Part shown: piece by piece, positions 21,309 through 28,889 of the stretch
Numbering within the stretch: the first letter of the stretch is position 1
How the letters are laid out: every line of letters begins with the position of its first letter
NCBI GenBank assembly: GCA_045113775.1
Contig: JBGUJH010000033.1
Location: 1-39,837 of the forward strand
DNA: 39,837 nt
DNA from: CAG-791 sp045113775
GTDB taxonomy: Bacteria; Bacillota; Clostridia; Lachnospirales; Lachnospiraceae
Direction of reading: 5' to 3'
Notes under the pieces: model-generated
The model's database searches: none
Seen by the model: only the letters and a program-made list of their open reading frames with translations
What the model was told of the DNA's origin: nothing
Program-made: the position numbers and the translations under genes

Positions 21309-22391
21309 TTACTTTCTGTCGTTCTTCTCGATCGCCTCCATCAGGCCGTTGATATAGCATGCGCCGAGAGCTCTGTCATAGAGGCCGTAGCCGGGCATTC
21401 CCACTTCGCCCCAGATCATTCTGCCGTGGTCGGGACGGATCGGGCCCTCAAATCCGATGTCGTGCAGAGCCTTGACGATCTCGTAGAGGTCGAAGGAGCC
21501 GCATCTGGACAGGTGAGGAGCCTCTTCAAAGTTCAGGGTCTCCGGATTGGGATCGAGGAACTTGAGGTTTCTGACGTGCGCGAAGTGCACTCTGCCCTTG
21601 AGGGAGCGGATCATATCCGGCAGGTCGTTCTTGAGGTTGGTGCCGTAGGAGCCTGCGCAGAAGGTCACGCCGTTATGAGGATCGTCGACCATCTTCATCA
21701 TGCGAAGAATGTTTTCTTTGCAGGTGATGATGCGGGGCAGACCGAATACGGGCCATGCGGGATCATCGGGATGGATCGCCATATTGATGTCGTACTTGTT
21801 GCAGACGGGCATGATCTTCTCGAGGAAGTACTTGAGGTTGTCGAACAGATCGTCCGCGGTCACATCCTTGTACTCCGCAAAGAGCTCTTTGACGTGCTCC
21901 ATTCTCTCGGGCTCCCAGCCGGGCATCACTGTGCCGTTCATGTCGCCTGCGATGGACTCGAACATCTTCTCGGGGATCAGTTCGTCGACGGCCTTCTGTG
22001 TGTAGGCCAGCGCAGTGGAGCCGTCCGGAAGGACTCTTGCCAGCTCGGTTCTTGTCCAGTCGAAGACGGGCATGAAATTGTAGCATACCATGTGGATGTC
22101 TTCTTTGCCGAGGTTTTCAAGGGTCTCGATATAGTTGGCGATCAGCTGGTCGCGGGAAGGCTTGCCGAGCTTGATGTCTTCGTGAATGTTGACGCTCTCG
22201 ATACCGGAGATGCGAAGGCCTGCCGCCTCGACTTCTTCCTTGAGCGCGTGGATCCTCTCCTGGCTCCATACTTCGCCGGGCTGTGTGTCATAAAGTGTTG
22301 TGATGACGCCGGTCACGCCGGGGATCTGTTTGATCTGCTGCAGTGTAACGGTGTCGAATTTGGAACCGTACCATCTGAGTGTCATTTCCAT
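21309..22391 (-). CDS. uxuA: D-mannonate dehydratase
   Basis: A 360-residue enzyme that dehydrates D-mannonate to 2-keto-3-deoxy-D-gluconate, the step after UxuB. Characteristic segments are MEMTLRWYGSKFDTVTLQQI, VCYNFMPVFDWTRTEL, NMAIHPDDPAWPVFGLPRII and ESTLRPDHGRM-like GPIRPDHGRMIWGE. Conserved Cys/His metal ligands of the UxuA family lie in TFCAGSYGTN and HFAHVRN. Length is normal. The start has AAAAGGAGAGG upstream. Glucuronate isomerase (uxaC) and KDG kinase/aldolase are not in the window. Confidence 0.95.
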   Translation of the reverse strand: MEMTLRWYGSKFDTVTLQQIKQIPGVTGVITTLYDTQPGEVWSQERIHALKEEVEAAGLRISGIESVNIHEDIKLGKPSRDQLIANYIETLENLGKEDIHMVCYNFMPVFDWTRTELARVLPDGSTALAYTQKAVDELIPEKMFESIAGDMNGTVMPGWEPERMEHVKELFAEYKDVTADDLFDNLKYFLEKIMPVCNKYDINMAIHPDDPAWPVFGLPRIITCKENILRMMKMVDDPHNGVTFCAGSYGTNLKNDLPDMIRSLKGRVHFAHVRNLKFLDPNPETLNFEEAPHLSRCGSFDLYEIVKALHDIGFEGPIRPDHGRMIWGEVGMPGYGLYDRALGACYINGLMEAIEKNDRK

Positions 22392-22577
22392 AGTGAATAC
22401 CTCTCCTTTTAATGAATGCTGATTTGCTGCTGCCTAGAGTAAGTTTTTGCTGTTTTGATCTGTTCTTTTCTTTGTTGAATATAGATTACTAAAAGCGGAA
22501 ATATTGAATTGACTGAATTGTTGTATATATTGCAAAAGTTGCGGTCTGAGCGAATCCGGAACAGTTTCCACTCAGCC

Positions 22578-23471
22578 TCACTGGTTATCCTGCTGCAGCT
22601 CTGCAAGGGAAAAAGCCTCCCGGTATTCCTTGGGCGACATCCCATATTCCTTCCGGAAAGCCCTGAAAAAGCTGGGGTAATCCTTGAAGCCGTAGGAGAG
22701 GCAGACCTCGCTGATCTTCTCGTTCATCATGATGGCGTCCCGGCAGGCGGCCAGTCTTTTCCTGAGAAGGTACTGGTGAACGGAAATACCGAGATGTTCC
22801 TTAAAAGTATGGGAAATATGGTACTTGCTGACGAAGAAGTGCTCAGCCAGGCTGTCGAGGGAGATATCCTCTTCGAGATTTTCGTCGATGTAAGCCATCA
22901 CCTGCTCGTGCAGGCGGCTGGCCGCTTTGCGCGAAGAGGGATTGACCTTGTCGTAAACGGTCCGGCACAGAAGGAGCAGCAGATCCTCCACCCGGATCTC
23001 GATGACTGCTTCCCGGGCGAAATGGCTGCCGTGCACTTCCTCGAGAAGCTGCAGCGCTTTGGAAAGGATCGCATTGAAAGAGACGGGATCATTGTGAAAG
23101 ATGTTGCGATGCCGGTCCCTTTGCATATAGTTAAGAAGAAAAGCGAAGTCGGGGAAGTGCTCCGCGAGCTGCTGCGCGAAATCGGAGCTGATCCAGAAGA
23201 CGAACCGCCGGTAGGGGAGCTCTGTGTCCACCACAAAGGCCCGGTGCATGGTCCCGGGCGGAACGATGACGAAATCGCCGCTTTTCAGGGCTTGTCTGCG
23301 CTCGCCGATCTCAAACTCAACATCTCCTTCCATATAGAAATAGAACTCATAGTAATCATGGGCGTGAAGATCGACATTGCTGTGTTTTGTATCACTGTAG
23401 TAGTATATCTCGAAGTCCTGCGACAGCATATACTGTCTGTGGGTAAAAGGAGTCTGGATCCTGGATTTCAT
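22578..23471 (-). CDS. AraC-family transcription regulator
   Basis: A 297-residue regulator. The N-terminal cupin (HAHDYYEFYFYMEGDVEFEI, FVIVPPGTMHRAF) would bind the inducer, and the C-terminal double helix-turn-helix contains ISLDSLAEHFFVSKYHISHT and SEVCLSYGFKDYPSFFRAF-R. It reads in the same direction as uxuA, 186 bases upstream of it, and is the likely activator of the uronate operon. The start codon ATG at 23471 overlaps the stop of a kinase remnant (ATGA). The spacer to uxuA is AT-rich but I cannot pick a convincing promoter there. Confidence 0.9.
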   Translation of the reverse strand: MKSRIQTPFTHRQYMLSQDFEIYYYSDTKHSNVDLHAHDYYEFYFYMEGDVEFEIGERRQALKSGDFVIVPPGTMHRAFVVDTELPYRRFVFWISSDFAQQLAEHFPDFAFLLNYMQRDRHRNIFHNDPVSFNAILSKALQLLEEVHGSHFAREAVIEIRVEDLLLLLCRTVYDKVNPSSRKAASRLHEQVMAYIDENLEEDISLDSLAEHFFVSKYHISHTFKEHLGISVHQYLLRKRLAACRDAIMMNEKISEVCLSYGFKDYPSFFRAFRKEYGMSPKEYREAFSLAELQQDNQ

Positions 23472-23584
23472 ATTCGAACCTCCTGGGGCACCGGCAGCAT
23501 GATATCCAGGTTGAAGATCTCACCTTCCGTGTGCGCGTGCATGACGCCGTCAAATTCGTCGACGATCCGCTGCATGCTCTTCAT
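23468..23584 (-). pseudogene. C-terminal scrap of a GHKL histidine kinase
   Basis: Thirty-eight codons: MKSMQRIVDEFDGVMHAHTE followed by GEIFNLDIMLPVPQEVRI. This aligns with the last 37 residues of the kinase at 10161-11456 (VRSMERICEKYEGTLVFRTE, then DQIFTLDALL). An in-frame TAA lies two codons before the ATG. The scrap ends overlapping the AraC start, so it may serve only as a translated leader. Confidence 0.6.
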
Positions 23585-23607
23585 GTCTTAAACCTCTTCA
23601 TGTCTTA
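23577..23607. repeat. 17-bp tandem duplication at the kinase scrap start
   Basis: CTCTTCATGTCTTA occurs at 23577-23590 and 23594-23607 (period 17). The duplication places TAA stops next to the ATG on the minus strand. Confidence 0.6.
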
Positions 23608-23732
23608 CTCAGACACTACTCTTATATATTACCACAACGGTCATCAGGACTCACGCTCCGTCAAAAATGTAAATTATGTTGTCAGAAATGCAGATTATTC
23701 CGTGTCCGTTGAAGGATAAACATGATAAATTT

Positions 23733-23772
23733 GGTATAGCCGGTAATACAATGTCGGCTATACCCAATTTTT
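23733..23772 (+). terminator. Terminator-like hairpin before the HAD gene
   Basis: GGTATAGCCG pairs perfectly with CGGCTATACC over a 12-base loop, followed by CAATTTTT. It may also act as an operator for the operon that begins at 23824. Confidence 0.65.
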
Positions 23773-23823
23773 AGTGAATGGAAAATCAGGCAGCTGCCTG
23801 CTGACCAAATGAGGAGGAACCAC

Positions 23824-24489
23824 ATGTATGTGATCTTTGACATGGATGGCGTGATCGTCGATTCCGAAGCTGTTTATCTCGCCGGATATCTTCACGCCGC
23901 GAGACTCTATGATCTTCCCATAGAGGATATGAGAGCCGCCGTCGGCCGCGCTGTGGGCGTTGTCGATGCGATGGAGCGGGCTATCATGACGGAGACGTTC
24001 GGGCATCTCCCGCAGTTCAGTTTGGATAAGACCTACAAGGCATGCCGGGACTATTTCAATAACGCTGTGGAGACCGGGCAGATCGACCTCAAGCCCGGCG
24101 CAGCAGAGATTCTGCAGTCTCTGAGAAACAAGAATATCCCGGTCGGTCTCGCCTCGTCTTCGCCGCGGACCATGATCGAAAAAGTGCTGAAGAGACACGG
24201 CGTCCTTCAATATTTTGACGTGGTCATCAGCGGAGATATGGTTCAGAAAGGCAAGCCGGACCCGGAGATCTTCCTGCTCTGCGCGGACGCGCTGGGGATT
24301 CCCGTGTCAAAATACAGCGAGACCTTCGTCATCGAGGACTCCCACAACGGGATCAGGGCGGCCTATGCGGCAGGAATGAGGCCGATCATGGTTCCGGACC
24401 AGCTGCCGCCGACGCAGGAGATGAGGGAGAAAGCGGTGGCGATCCTGCCGTCCCTGATAGACGCGGCGCAGTGGCTGGAGCTGACTTGA
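23824..24489 (+). CDS. HAD-superfamily phosphatase/phosphoglucomutase-like
   Basis: A 221-residue HAD hydrolase of the beta-phosphoglucomutase subgroup. Motif I is FDMDGVIVDSE with nucleophile D6 and acid/base D8; then motif II VGLASSSPR, motif III Lys in KGKPDPEIF and motif IV VIEDSHNGIRAA. The four-helix cap lies at residues about 15-85. The start at 23824 has GAGGAGG 6 bases upstream; an in-frame ATG at 23809 would include that site and is rejected. It probably dephosphorylates a small sugar phosphate; the substrate is unknown. It heads the run HAD-RidA-reductase-dehydratase. Confidence 0.88.
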   Translation: MYVIFDMDGVIVDSEAVYLAGYLHAARLYDLPIEDMRAAVGRAVGVVDAMERAIMTETFGHLPQFSLDKTYKACRDYFNNAVETGQIDLKPGAAEILQSLRNKNIPVGLASSSPRTMIEKVLKRHGVLQYFDVVISGDMVQKGKPDPEIFLLCADALGIPVSKYSETFVIEDSHNGIRAAYAAGMRPIMVPDQLPPTQEMREKAVAILPSLIDAAQWLELT

Positions 24490-24582
24490 CGGCGTCTTGC
24501 TTTACAATTAATTGAAATATGATAGACTTTACAGCAAAGCTAAAGTTTTCGGCATTTCGAAAACAGAAATGGAGGTTTCATT

Positions 24583-24951
24583 ATGAAAGTGATCAGTACA
24601 GATAAAGCACCCGGCGCGATCGGACCTTACTCCCAGGGATACATTGTCGGCGGAATGGTCTACACTTCGGGCCAGATTCCGATCGACCCCGCGACGGGCG
24701 AAATGGCCGAGGGAATTGAAGCGCAGACGGAGCAGAGCTGCAAGAATGTGATCGCGATCCTCGAGGCAGCGGGATCCGGAGCTGAGAAGGTTGTCAAGAC
24801 GACATGCTTCCTGGCTGAGATCGCCGATTTCGCGGCCTTCAACGGAGTCTATGCCAAGTACTTCACATCCAAGCCCGCAAGAAGCTGTGTGGCGGTCAAG
24901 GACCTTCCCAAGGGGGCACTCTGCGAGATTGAGTGCATCGCCGAGTTATGA
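24583..24951 (+). CDS. ridA: RidA-family enamine/imine deaminase
   Basis: A 122-residue protein of exact family length. APGAIGPYSQGYIVGGMVYT and the tail KPARSCVAVKDLPKGALCEI carry the conserved Arg and Glu of the active site. RidA hydrolyses reactive enamines/imines made by PLP enzymes. In catabolic clusters it can instead serve a pathway-specific imine or keto intermediate. GGAGG sits before the ATG, and the stop overlaps the next gene (ATGA). Confidence 0.95.
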   Translation: MKVISTDKAPGAIGPYSQGYIVGGMVYTSGQIPIDPATGEMAEGIEAQTEQSCKNVIAILEAAGSGAEKVVKTTCFLAEIADFAAFNGVYAKYFTSKPARSCVAVKDLPKGALCEIECIAEL

Positions 24952-25892
24952 AGATCCGGTCGGCAGCAGTATTAGGAGCGGGCGCAGTGGGCGCCTACCT
25001 GGTATACGCGCTCATCGGCAAAGAGGACCTGGATCTCTGCGTGGTCGCTGACGGGGAGCGCAAGGAGCGCCTCGAAAGAGACGGCATAGTGATCGATGAC
25101 GGAAAAGGGGTCCGGGCGCTGAAGCCGCAGGTGCGCACTCCGCAGGAGGCAAGGGGAGTGGACCTTTTGCTGGTCGCAGTCAAGTATACGGCGCTGGACG
25201 CCGCGCTGGAGGACATCCGTCAGGTCGCTGCGCCCGGTACGGTCGTGCTTTCTCTTCTCAACGGCGTAGATTCCGAGGAGAAGATCGCCACAGTCATCGA
25301 TTCCTCGCAGATCGTCTATTCGCTGATGCGCGTCAGCTCCGAGCGAAGAAAGCGAGACGGCAGGGACGTAATATCCTTCAATCCCGGCCTTGGATGGGGA
25401 GTATACCTGGGCGAGAAGGGCACAAAAGTTAAGAGCGAGCGCGTCGCCGCCATCGAGGACCTTCTGTCCGGAACGGCATGCAGAGCTTACTTTGTGGAGG
25501 ACATCATTCAGGACCAGTGGGCAAAATATGCCTCCAATATCTGCTATAACCTGCCGCAGGCGGTCCTGGACCTTCCGTTTGGCGCTTATATTGACTCAGA
25601 GCACGTGGCTTTCCTGCGTAATAAGCTTTTCGATGAGGTGCATCAGGTCGGCGCGGCACTTGGGATTGAGGTGCTGAAGCCTTCTGTTGCCTGGGACAGC
25701 TGCGCGAAGACAGCGAGGTTTTCCACGCTTCAGGATCTTGACGCCGGCCGCCATACTGAGATCGACATGTTCGCCGGTGTCCTGATGGAGAAAGCAAAAT
25801 CCGTGGGGGTCAGTGTGCCTTTTACAGAGTACACCTACCATGCGATCAAGGCTATTGAAGAGAAGAACGACGGTAAATTCAACTACAGGTGA
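24948..25892 (+). CDS. Ketopantoate-reductase-like dehydrogenase (ApbA/PanE family)
   Basis: A 314-residue protein. NAD(P)-binding GAGAVG at residues 10-15 (AAVLGAGAVGAYLVYAL), LLVAVKYTALDAAL, catalytic-type Lys in IQDQWAKYASNICYN, and C-terminal FSTLQDLDAGRHTEIDMFAG are all ApbA/PanE hallmarks. PanE itself makes pantoate, but many paralogs reduce other 2-keto acids. Co-transcription with RidA and a dehydroquinate dehydratase argues for a catabolic 2-keto acid reductase, which is why no symbol is given. ATGA overlap with ridA selects this start. Confidence 0.88.
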   Translation: MKIRSAAVLGAGAVGAYLVYALIGKEDLDLCVVADGERKERLERDGIVIDDGKGVRALKPQVRTPQEARGVDLLLVAVKYTALDAALEDIRQVAAPGTVVLSLLNGVDSEEKIATVIDSSQIVYSLMRVSSERRKRDGRDVISFNPGLGWGVYLGEKGTKVKSERVAAIEDLLSGTACRAYFVEDIIQDQWAKYASNICYNLPQAVLDLPFGAYIDSEHVAFLRNKLFDEVHQVGAALGIEVLKPSVAWDSCAKTARFSTLQDLDAGRHTEIDMFAGVLMEKAKSVGVSVPFTEYTYHAIKAIEEKNDGKFNYR

Positions 25893-25906
25893 GGAGTTTT
25901 ATTGCG

Positions 25907-26668
25907 ATGAAGTGTGTAGAAGTTCGCGGCGTGAAGATCGGAGAGGGGATCCCTAAGATCATTGTCCCGATCGTCGGGACAACGGAGAAAGAGATCCTCG
26001 AAGCAGCAGATTCTCTGAACGGGATATCCATGGACCTGGTGGAGTGGCGCGCGGACTGGTACGATGATGTATTTGATTTTGAGAAAGTGAAGGACGTCCT
26101 TGAGGAGCTTCGAAAGAGACTCGGCAGTATTCCCATCCTTTTTACATTCAGAACTGCCGGGGAAGGGGGAGAGAAGGCTGTCTCAGCGGACGAATACGCG
26201 CAGCTCAATATTAAGGCGGCACAGACCGGACTGGTGGACCTGATCGACGTGGAGGCGTTCACCGGAGATGCGGTTGTGAGAAAGATCATCGAAGAGGCAC
26301 ACAGGACAGGAGTCAGAGTCGTCGCTTCCAATCACGATTTTGCCGCGACGCCCTTAAAGGATGAGATTGTCAGCAGGCTTCGCAGGATGCAGGAGCTGGG
26401 AGCTGATATTCCCAAGATCGCCGTGATGCCGCGCAGCAGCGCGGATGTGCTGACTCTTCTCGCCGCGACGCAGGAGATGGCGGCACAATATGCAGACAGG
26501 CCGATCATCACAATGTCCATGTCCGGCACCGGACTGATCAGCCGCCTGTGCGGGGAAGTCTTCGGAAGTTCCTGCACTTTCGGCGCAGTGGGCAGGACAT
26601 CCGCTCCGGGACAGATCGGCGTGGAGGAGTTGGACATAGTATTGAAGCTGATCCACGCTAATCTTTGA
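25907..26668 (+). CDS. aroD: Type I 3-dehydroquinate dehydratase
   Basis: A 253-residue class I dehydroquinase. Recognisable parts are VEWRADWYDD, PILFTFRTAGEGGE, the catalytic His in VRVVASNHDFAATP, the Schiff-base Lys in DIPKIAVMPRSSADV, and SMSGTGLISRLCGEVFGSS. It converts 3-dehydroquinate to 3-dehydroshikimate, in either biosynthesis or quinate use. ATG 25907 follows GTGAGGAG by 10 bases; a GTG at 25889 is less likely. The location in a catabolic operon rather than with aro genes leaves room for a degradative role. Confidence 0.93.
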   Translation: MKCVEVRGVKIGEGIPKIIVPIVGTTEKEILEAADSLNGISMDLVEWRADWYDDVFDFEKVKDVLEELRKRLGSIPILFTFRTAGEGGEKAVSADEYAQLNIKAAQTGLVDLIDVEAFTGDAVVRKIIEEAHRTGVRVVASNHDFAATPLKDEIVSRLRRMQELGADIPKIAVMPRSSADVLTLLAATQEMAAQYADRPIITMSMSGTGLISRLCGEVFGSSCTFGAVGRTSAPGQIGVEELDIVLKLIHANL

Positions 26669-26774
26669 TACGCAACGAGTAAAGTAGTCAAATAATTAAC
26701 GAATTGAACGCAAAATTTATTGTGGTTTAGCTTGAAATATGGTATATTTGTGTGTATCTTTTTGAATCCAATAT

Positions 26775-26807
26775 TTTTTTGACTATAAAATGTCAAAAAA
26801 TTAACAT
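26775..26807 (+). promoter_or_regulatory. Promoter and dyad before the first FadR-type gene
   Basis: TTGACT (26779-26784), 17-base spacer, TAACAT (26802-26807). The promoter overlaps the inverted repeat TTTTTTGAC / GTCAAAAAA (26775-26783 and 26792-26800), a good place for autorepression. Confidence 0.6.
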
Positions 26808-26825
26808 AGTAATGGGGATGGCATC

Positions 26826-27542
26826 ATGTCTAATGATGGAATGTTTAAAAAAATAAAGAACAAGTCAGTTGTTCAAACTGTGGTAGACAGTATCACAAAG
26901 GTGATCATCTCCGGGGAACTCAAGCCCGGCGATAAGATCCCGACTGAAATGGAACTGGCCGAAAGCTTCGGAGTAGGCCGCAATTCCATAAGAGAGGCGA
27001 TCAAGATCCTTGTCTATTACGGCATACTTGAGATCCGGAGAGCAGAGGGTACGTTTGTCTGCAACGGATTTAATAAGATCATGATCGATCCGATGGTGTA
27101 CGGCGTAATTCTTCATCAGAGCGAGGACTACGTGAACCTGATGGAGTTGAGGGAAATGATGGAAGTCGGGGTCATGCGGCTGGCGATCGCCAAATACGAT
27201 GAGGCAGAACTGGAAAAGCTGCATGAGAAGCTTGAGATTCTCAAGAAAGAGATCGAGAAAGGTCCCGACAATATAGAGAACGTATTTATAGCGGATAATG
27301 TATTCCACGATACGGTATCGGAAATGGGGCACAACCCGATCGTTGACAGGATCAACAACGTAGTGAGGGAAATGACGCATAAGATGCGCTACAGTTCAGT
27401 CAAGAACATGCTGGTATCGGGGCGCGGCCGGGAGCTTTACGAAGCTCACGAGAAAATCTACGAGAAGATCCGTGACCGCGACCTGTCAAATCTGAACGAG
27501 GATATAAGAAGGACCTATTTTCCGGAAGAAGCGGATATATAA
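26826..27542 (+). CDS. FadR-subfamily GntR regulator 1
   Basis: A 238-residue repressor-type protein. The winged-helix (residues about 10-75: SGELKPGDKIPTEMELAESF, GVGRNSIREAIKIL, RRAEGTFV) is followed by an all-helical FCD ligand domain (LMELREMMEVGVMRLAIAKY, ADNVFHDTVSEMGHNPIVD, ELYEAHEKIYEKI) whose Asp/His residues usually hold a metal that binds carboxylate ligands. It is strongly similar to the second regulator at 35750. It sits between the aroD operon and the split transketolase. FadR-family boxes (TGTNNNACR) occur in the transketolase/TRAP intergenic region, making this regulator and its paralog candidates for binding there. Confidence 0.93.
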   Translation: MSNDGMFKKIKNKSVVQTVVDSITKVIISGELKPGDKIPTEMELAESFGVGRNSIREAIKILVYYGILEIRRAEGTFVCNGFNKIMIDPMVYGVILHQSEDYVNLMELREMMEVGVMRLAIAKYDEAELEKLHEKLEILKKEIEKGPDNIENVFIADNVFHDTVSEMGHNPIVDRINNVVREMTHKMRYSSVKNMLVSGRGRELYEAHEKIYEKIRDRDLSNLNEDIRRTYFPEEADI

Positions 27543-27556
27543 CACAGAGATTATGC

Positions 27557-27592
27557 AAACCCCCGCAAGGCTTACGCCCTGCGGGGGTTTTG
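27557..27592 (+). terminator. Intrinsic terminator after FadR 1
   Basis: AAACCCCCGCA / TGCGGGGGTTT stem with inner AGG/CCC pairing and a short loop, followed by TG. It begins 14 bases after the stop codon. Confidence 0.9.
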
Positions 27593-27626
27593 CGTGAGGG
27601 TATAGAAACACAGTATATTCAGAATA

Positions 27627-27685
27627 AAAGCGCAGGAAGCAGATTATGGAATGAGCAAGGGAAACGCATAAAATTCCTGCGCTTT
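27627..27685. terminator. Terminator of the leftward transketolase operon
   Basis: A perfect 12-bp stem AAAGCGCAGGAA / TTCCTGCGCTTT with a 35-base loop. CAGATTA (27640) and TAATCTG (27685) allow an alternative pairing. Confidence 0.65.
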
Positions 27686-27743
27686 AATCTGTCATATAAT
27701 GGTTTTCTTAAAGTAAGTTTCCTTTTGAGCAAGGATTCCGTTA

Positions 27744-28676
27744 TTACTGAAGAGCCTCAGCGGTTGCGACGATATTCTCCACAGTGATGCCGTTCATGGC
27801 AAGGAGTCTCTCGTAAGGAGCGGACTGGCCGAACTGATCCTGGACGCCGATTCTCTTGACTTTGCCCTTGCCGGCCTCTGCGACTACTTCGCAGACAGCG
27901 CTTCCAAGGCCGTTGAGGATGTTGTGGTCCTCGACAGTGATGATCTTGCCGATCTTCTCGATGCAGTCATTGACACAGTCAACATCGAGAGGCTTAACAG
28001 TGTGCATATCGACGACGCGTGCGTCGATGCCCTTCTTAGCGAGCTCCTGAGCTGCCTCGATCGCAAGGCGGACAGTGTCGCCGTTAGCGATGATCGCGAC
28101 ATCCTTGCCGTCCTTTACCATGTGCGCTTTGCCGATCTCGAAAGGCGTAGCGTCATCATAGATCACCGGGATAGCATCTCTTGTAAAGCGGAGATAGACA
28201 GGTCCGTCATACGCTGCGGCTGCTGCGACCAGCTTCCTTGCGGAATAGTAGTCAGCGGGCATGATCACAGTCATGTTCGGGATTGTACGAAGGACGCCCA
28301 GGTCTTCTACGCACTGGTGGGAAGCGCCGTCGTTAGCAGGTGTAAGTCCGCCGTGGGAGCAGGCGATCTTGACGTTCAGCTTCGGATAGCAGATTTCCTG
28401 GCGGATCATCTCGAGCATTCTCTCGGAACCGAATACTGCATAAGTCACTACGAAAGGAATCTTTCCGCAGGTCGCCATACCGGCTGCAACGCCTGCGCCG
28501 TTCTGCTCTGCGATACCTACGTTGTAGTACTGTGCGGGAAGGGCTTTTCTGAAAGCCTGCGTCTTACAGGACTTACCGATATCGATATCTACAACACAAA
28601 TATTTTTATTGGCTTTTCCAAGCTCTACGATCTCATCTCCAAAACCTTCTCTGGTCGCTTTTAATTGATCGCTCAT
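27744..28676 (-). CDS. Transketolase, C-terminal subunit
   Basis: A 310-residue protein holding the pyrimidine-binding and C-terminal domains of transketolase as a separate chain. The catalytic Glu is in YYNVGIAEQNGAGVAAGMA, and SHGGLTPANDGASHQCVEDL, YLRFTRDAIPV and VVDMHTVKPLD follow. Split transketolases need the partner at 28890 to form the thiamine diphosphate site. The start has GGAGG 7 bases before ATG. The two genes are separated by 213 bases of structured DNA, unusual for subunits of one enzyme. Possible alternative: a dedicated transketolase for an unusual sugar rather than the general pentose phosphate enzyme. Confidence 0.93.
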   Translation of the reverse strand: MSDQLKATREGFGDEIVELGKANKNICVVDIDIGKSCKTQAFRKALPAQYYNVGIAEQNGAGVAAGMATCGKIPFVVTYAVFGSERMLEMIRQEICYPKLNVKIACSHGGLTPANDGASHQCVEDLGVLRTIPNMTVIMPADYYSARKLVAAAAAYDGPVYLRFTRDAIPVIYDDATPFEIGKAHMVKDGKDVAIIANGDTVRLAIEAAQELAKKGIDARVVDMHTVKPLDVDCVNDCIEKIGKIITVEDHNILNGLGSAVCEVVAEAGKGKVKRIGVQDQFGQSAPYERLLAMNGITVENIVATAEALQ

Positions 28677-28693
28677 AGTTATCCTCCATATTT

Positions 28694-28805
28694 AATCTGA
28701 AAACAGATTTCTTGATTGGTAACACAGGGGGATATCCCCCGCTGAGTTATATGATGCACACGCGTGCGGAAAGGAAGAAGTTGCCTTACAGGCAACCCGC
28801 ACGCG
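28694..28805. repeat. Hairpin-rich spacer between transketolase subunits
   Basis: Three inverted repeats: AATCTG-AAAA-CAGATT (28694-28709), GGGGGATATCCCCC (28727-28740) and a larger stem (CGCGTGCGG ... CCGCACGCG, 28761-28805) with inner helix GTTGCCT-TAC-AGGCAAC. No T tract follows on the minus strand. They may protect or process the bicistronic mRNA. Confidence 0.6.
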
Positions 28806-28889
28806 GCGCAGCGGCTCACTACGTGGGCCTTGAAATATTGATGCGGTGCTCACAGCATTGGCTGCTCTGTCATCGCGGTGAAAGACAGT

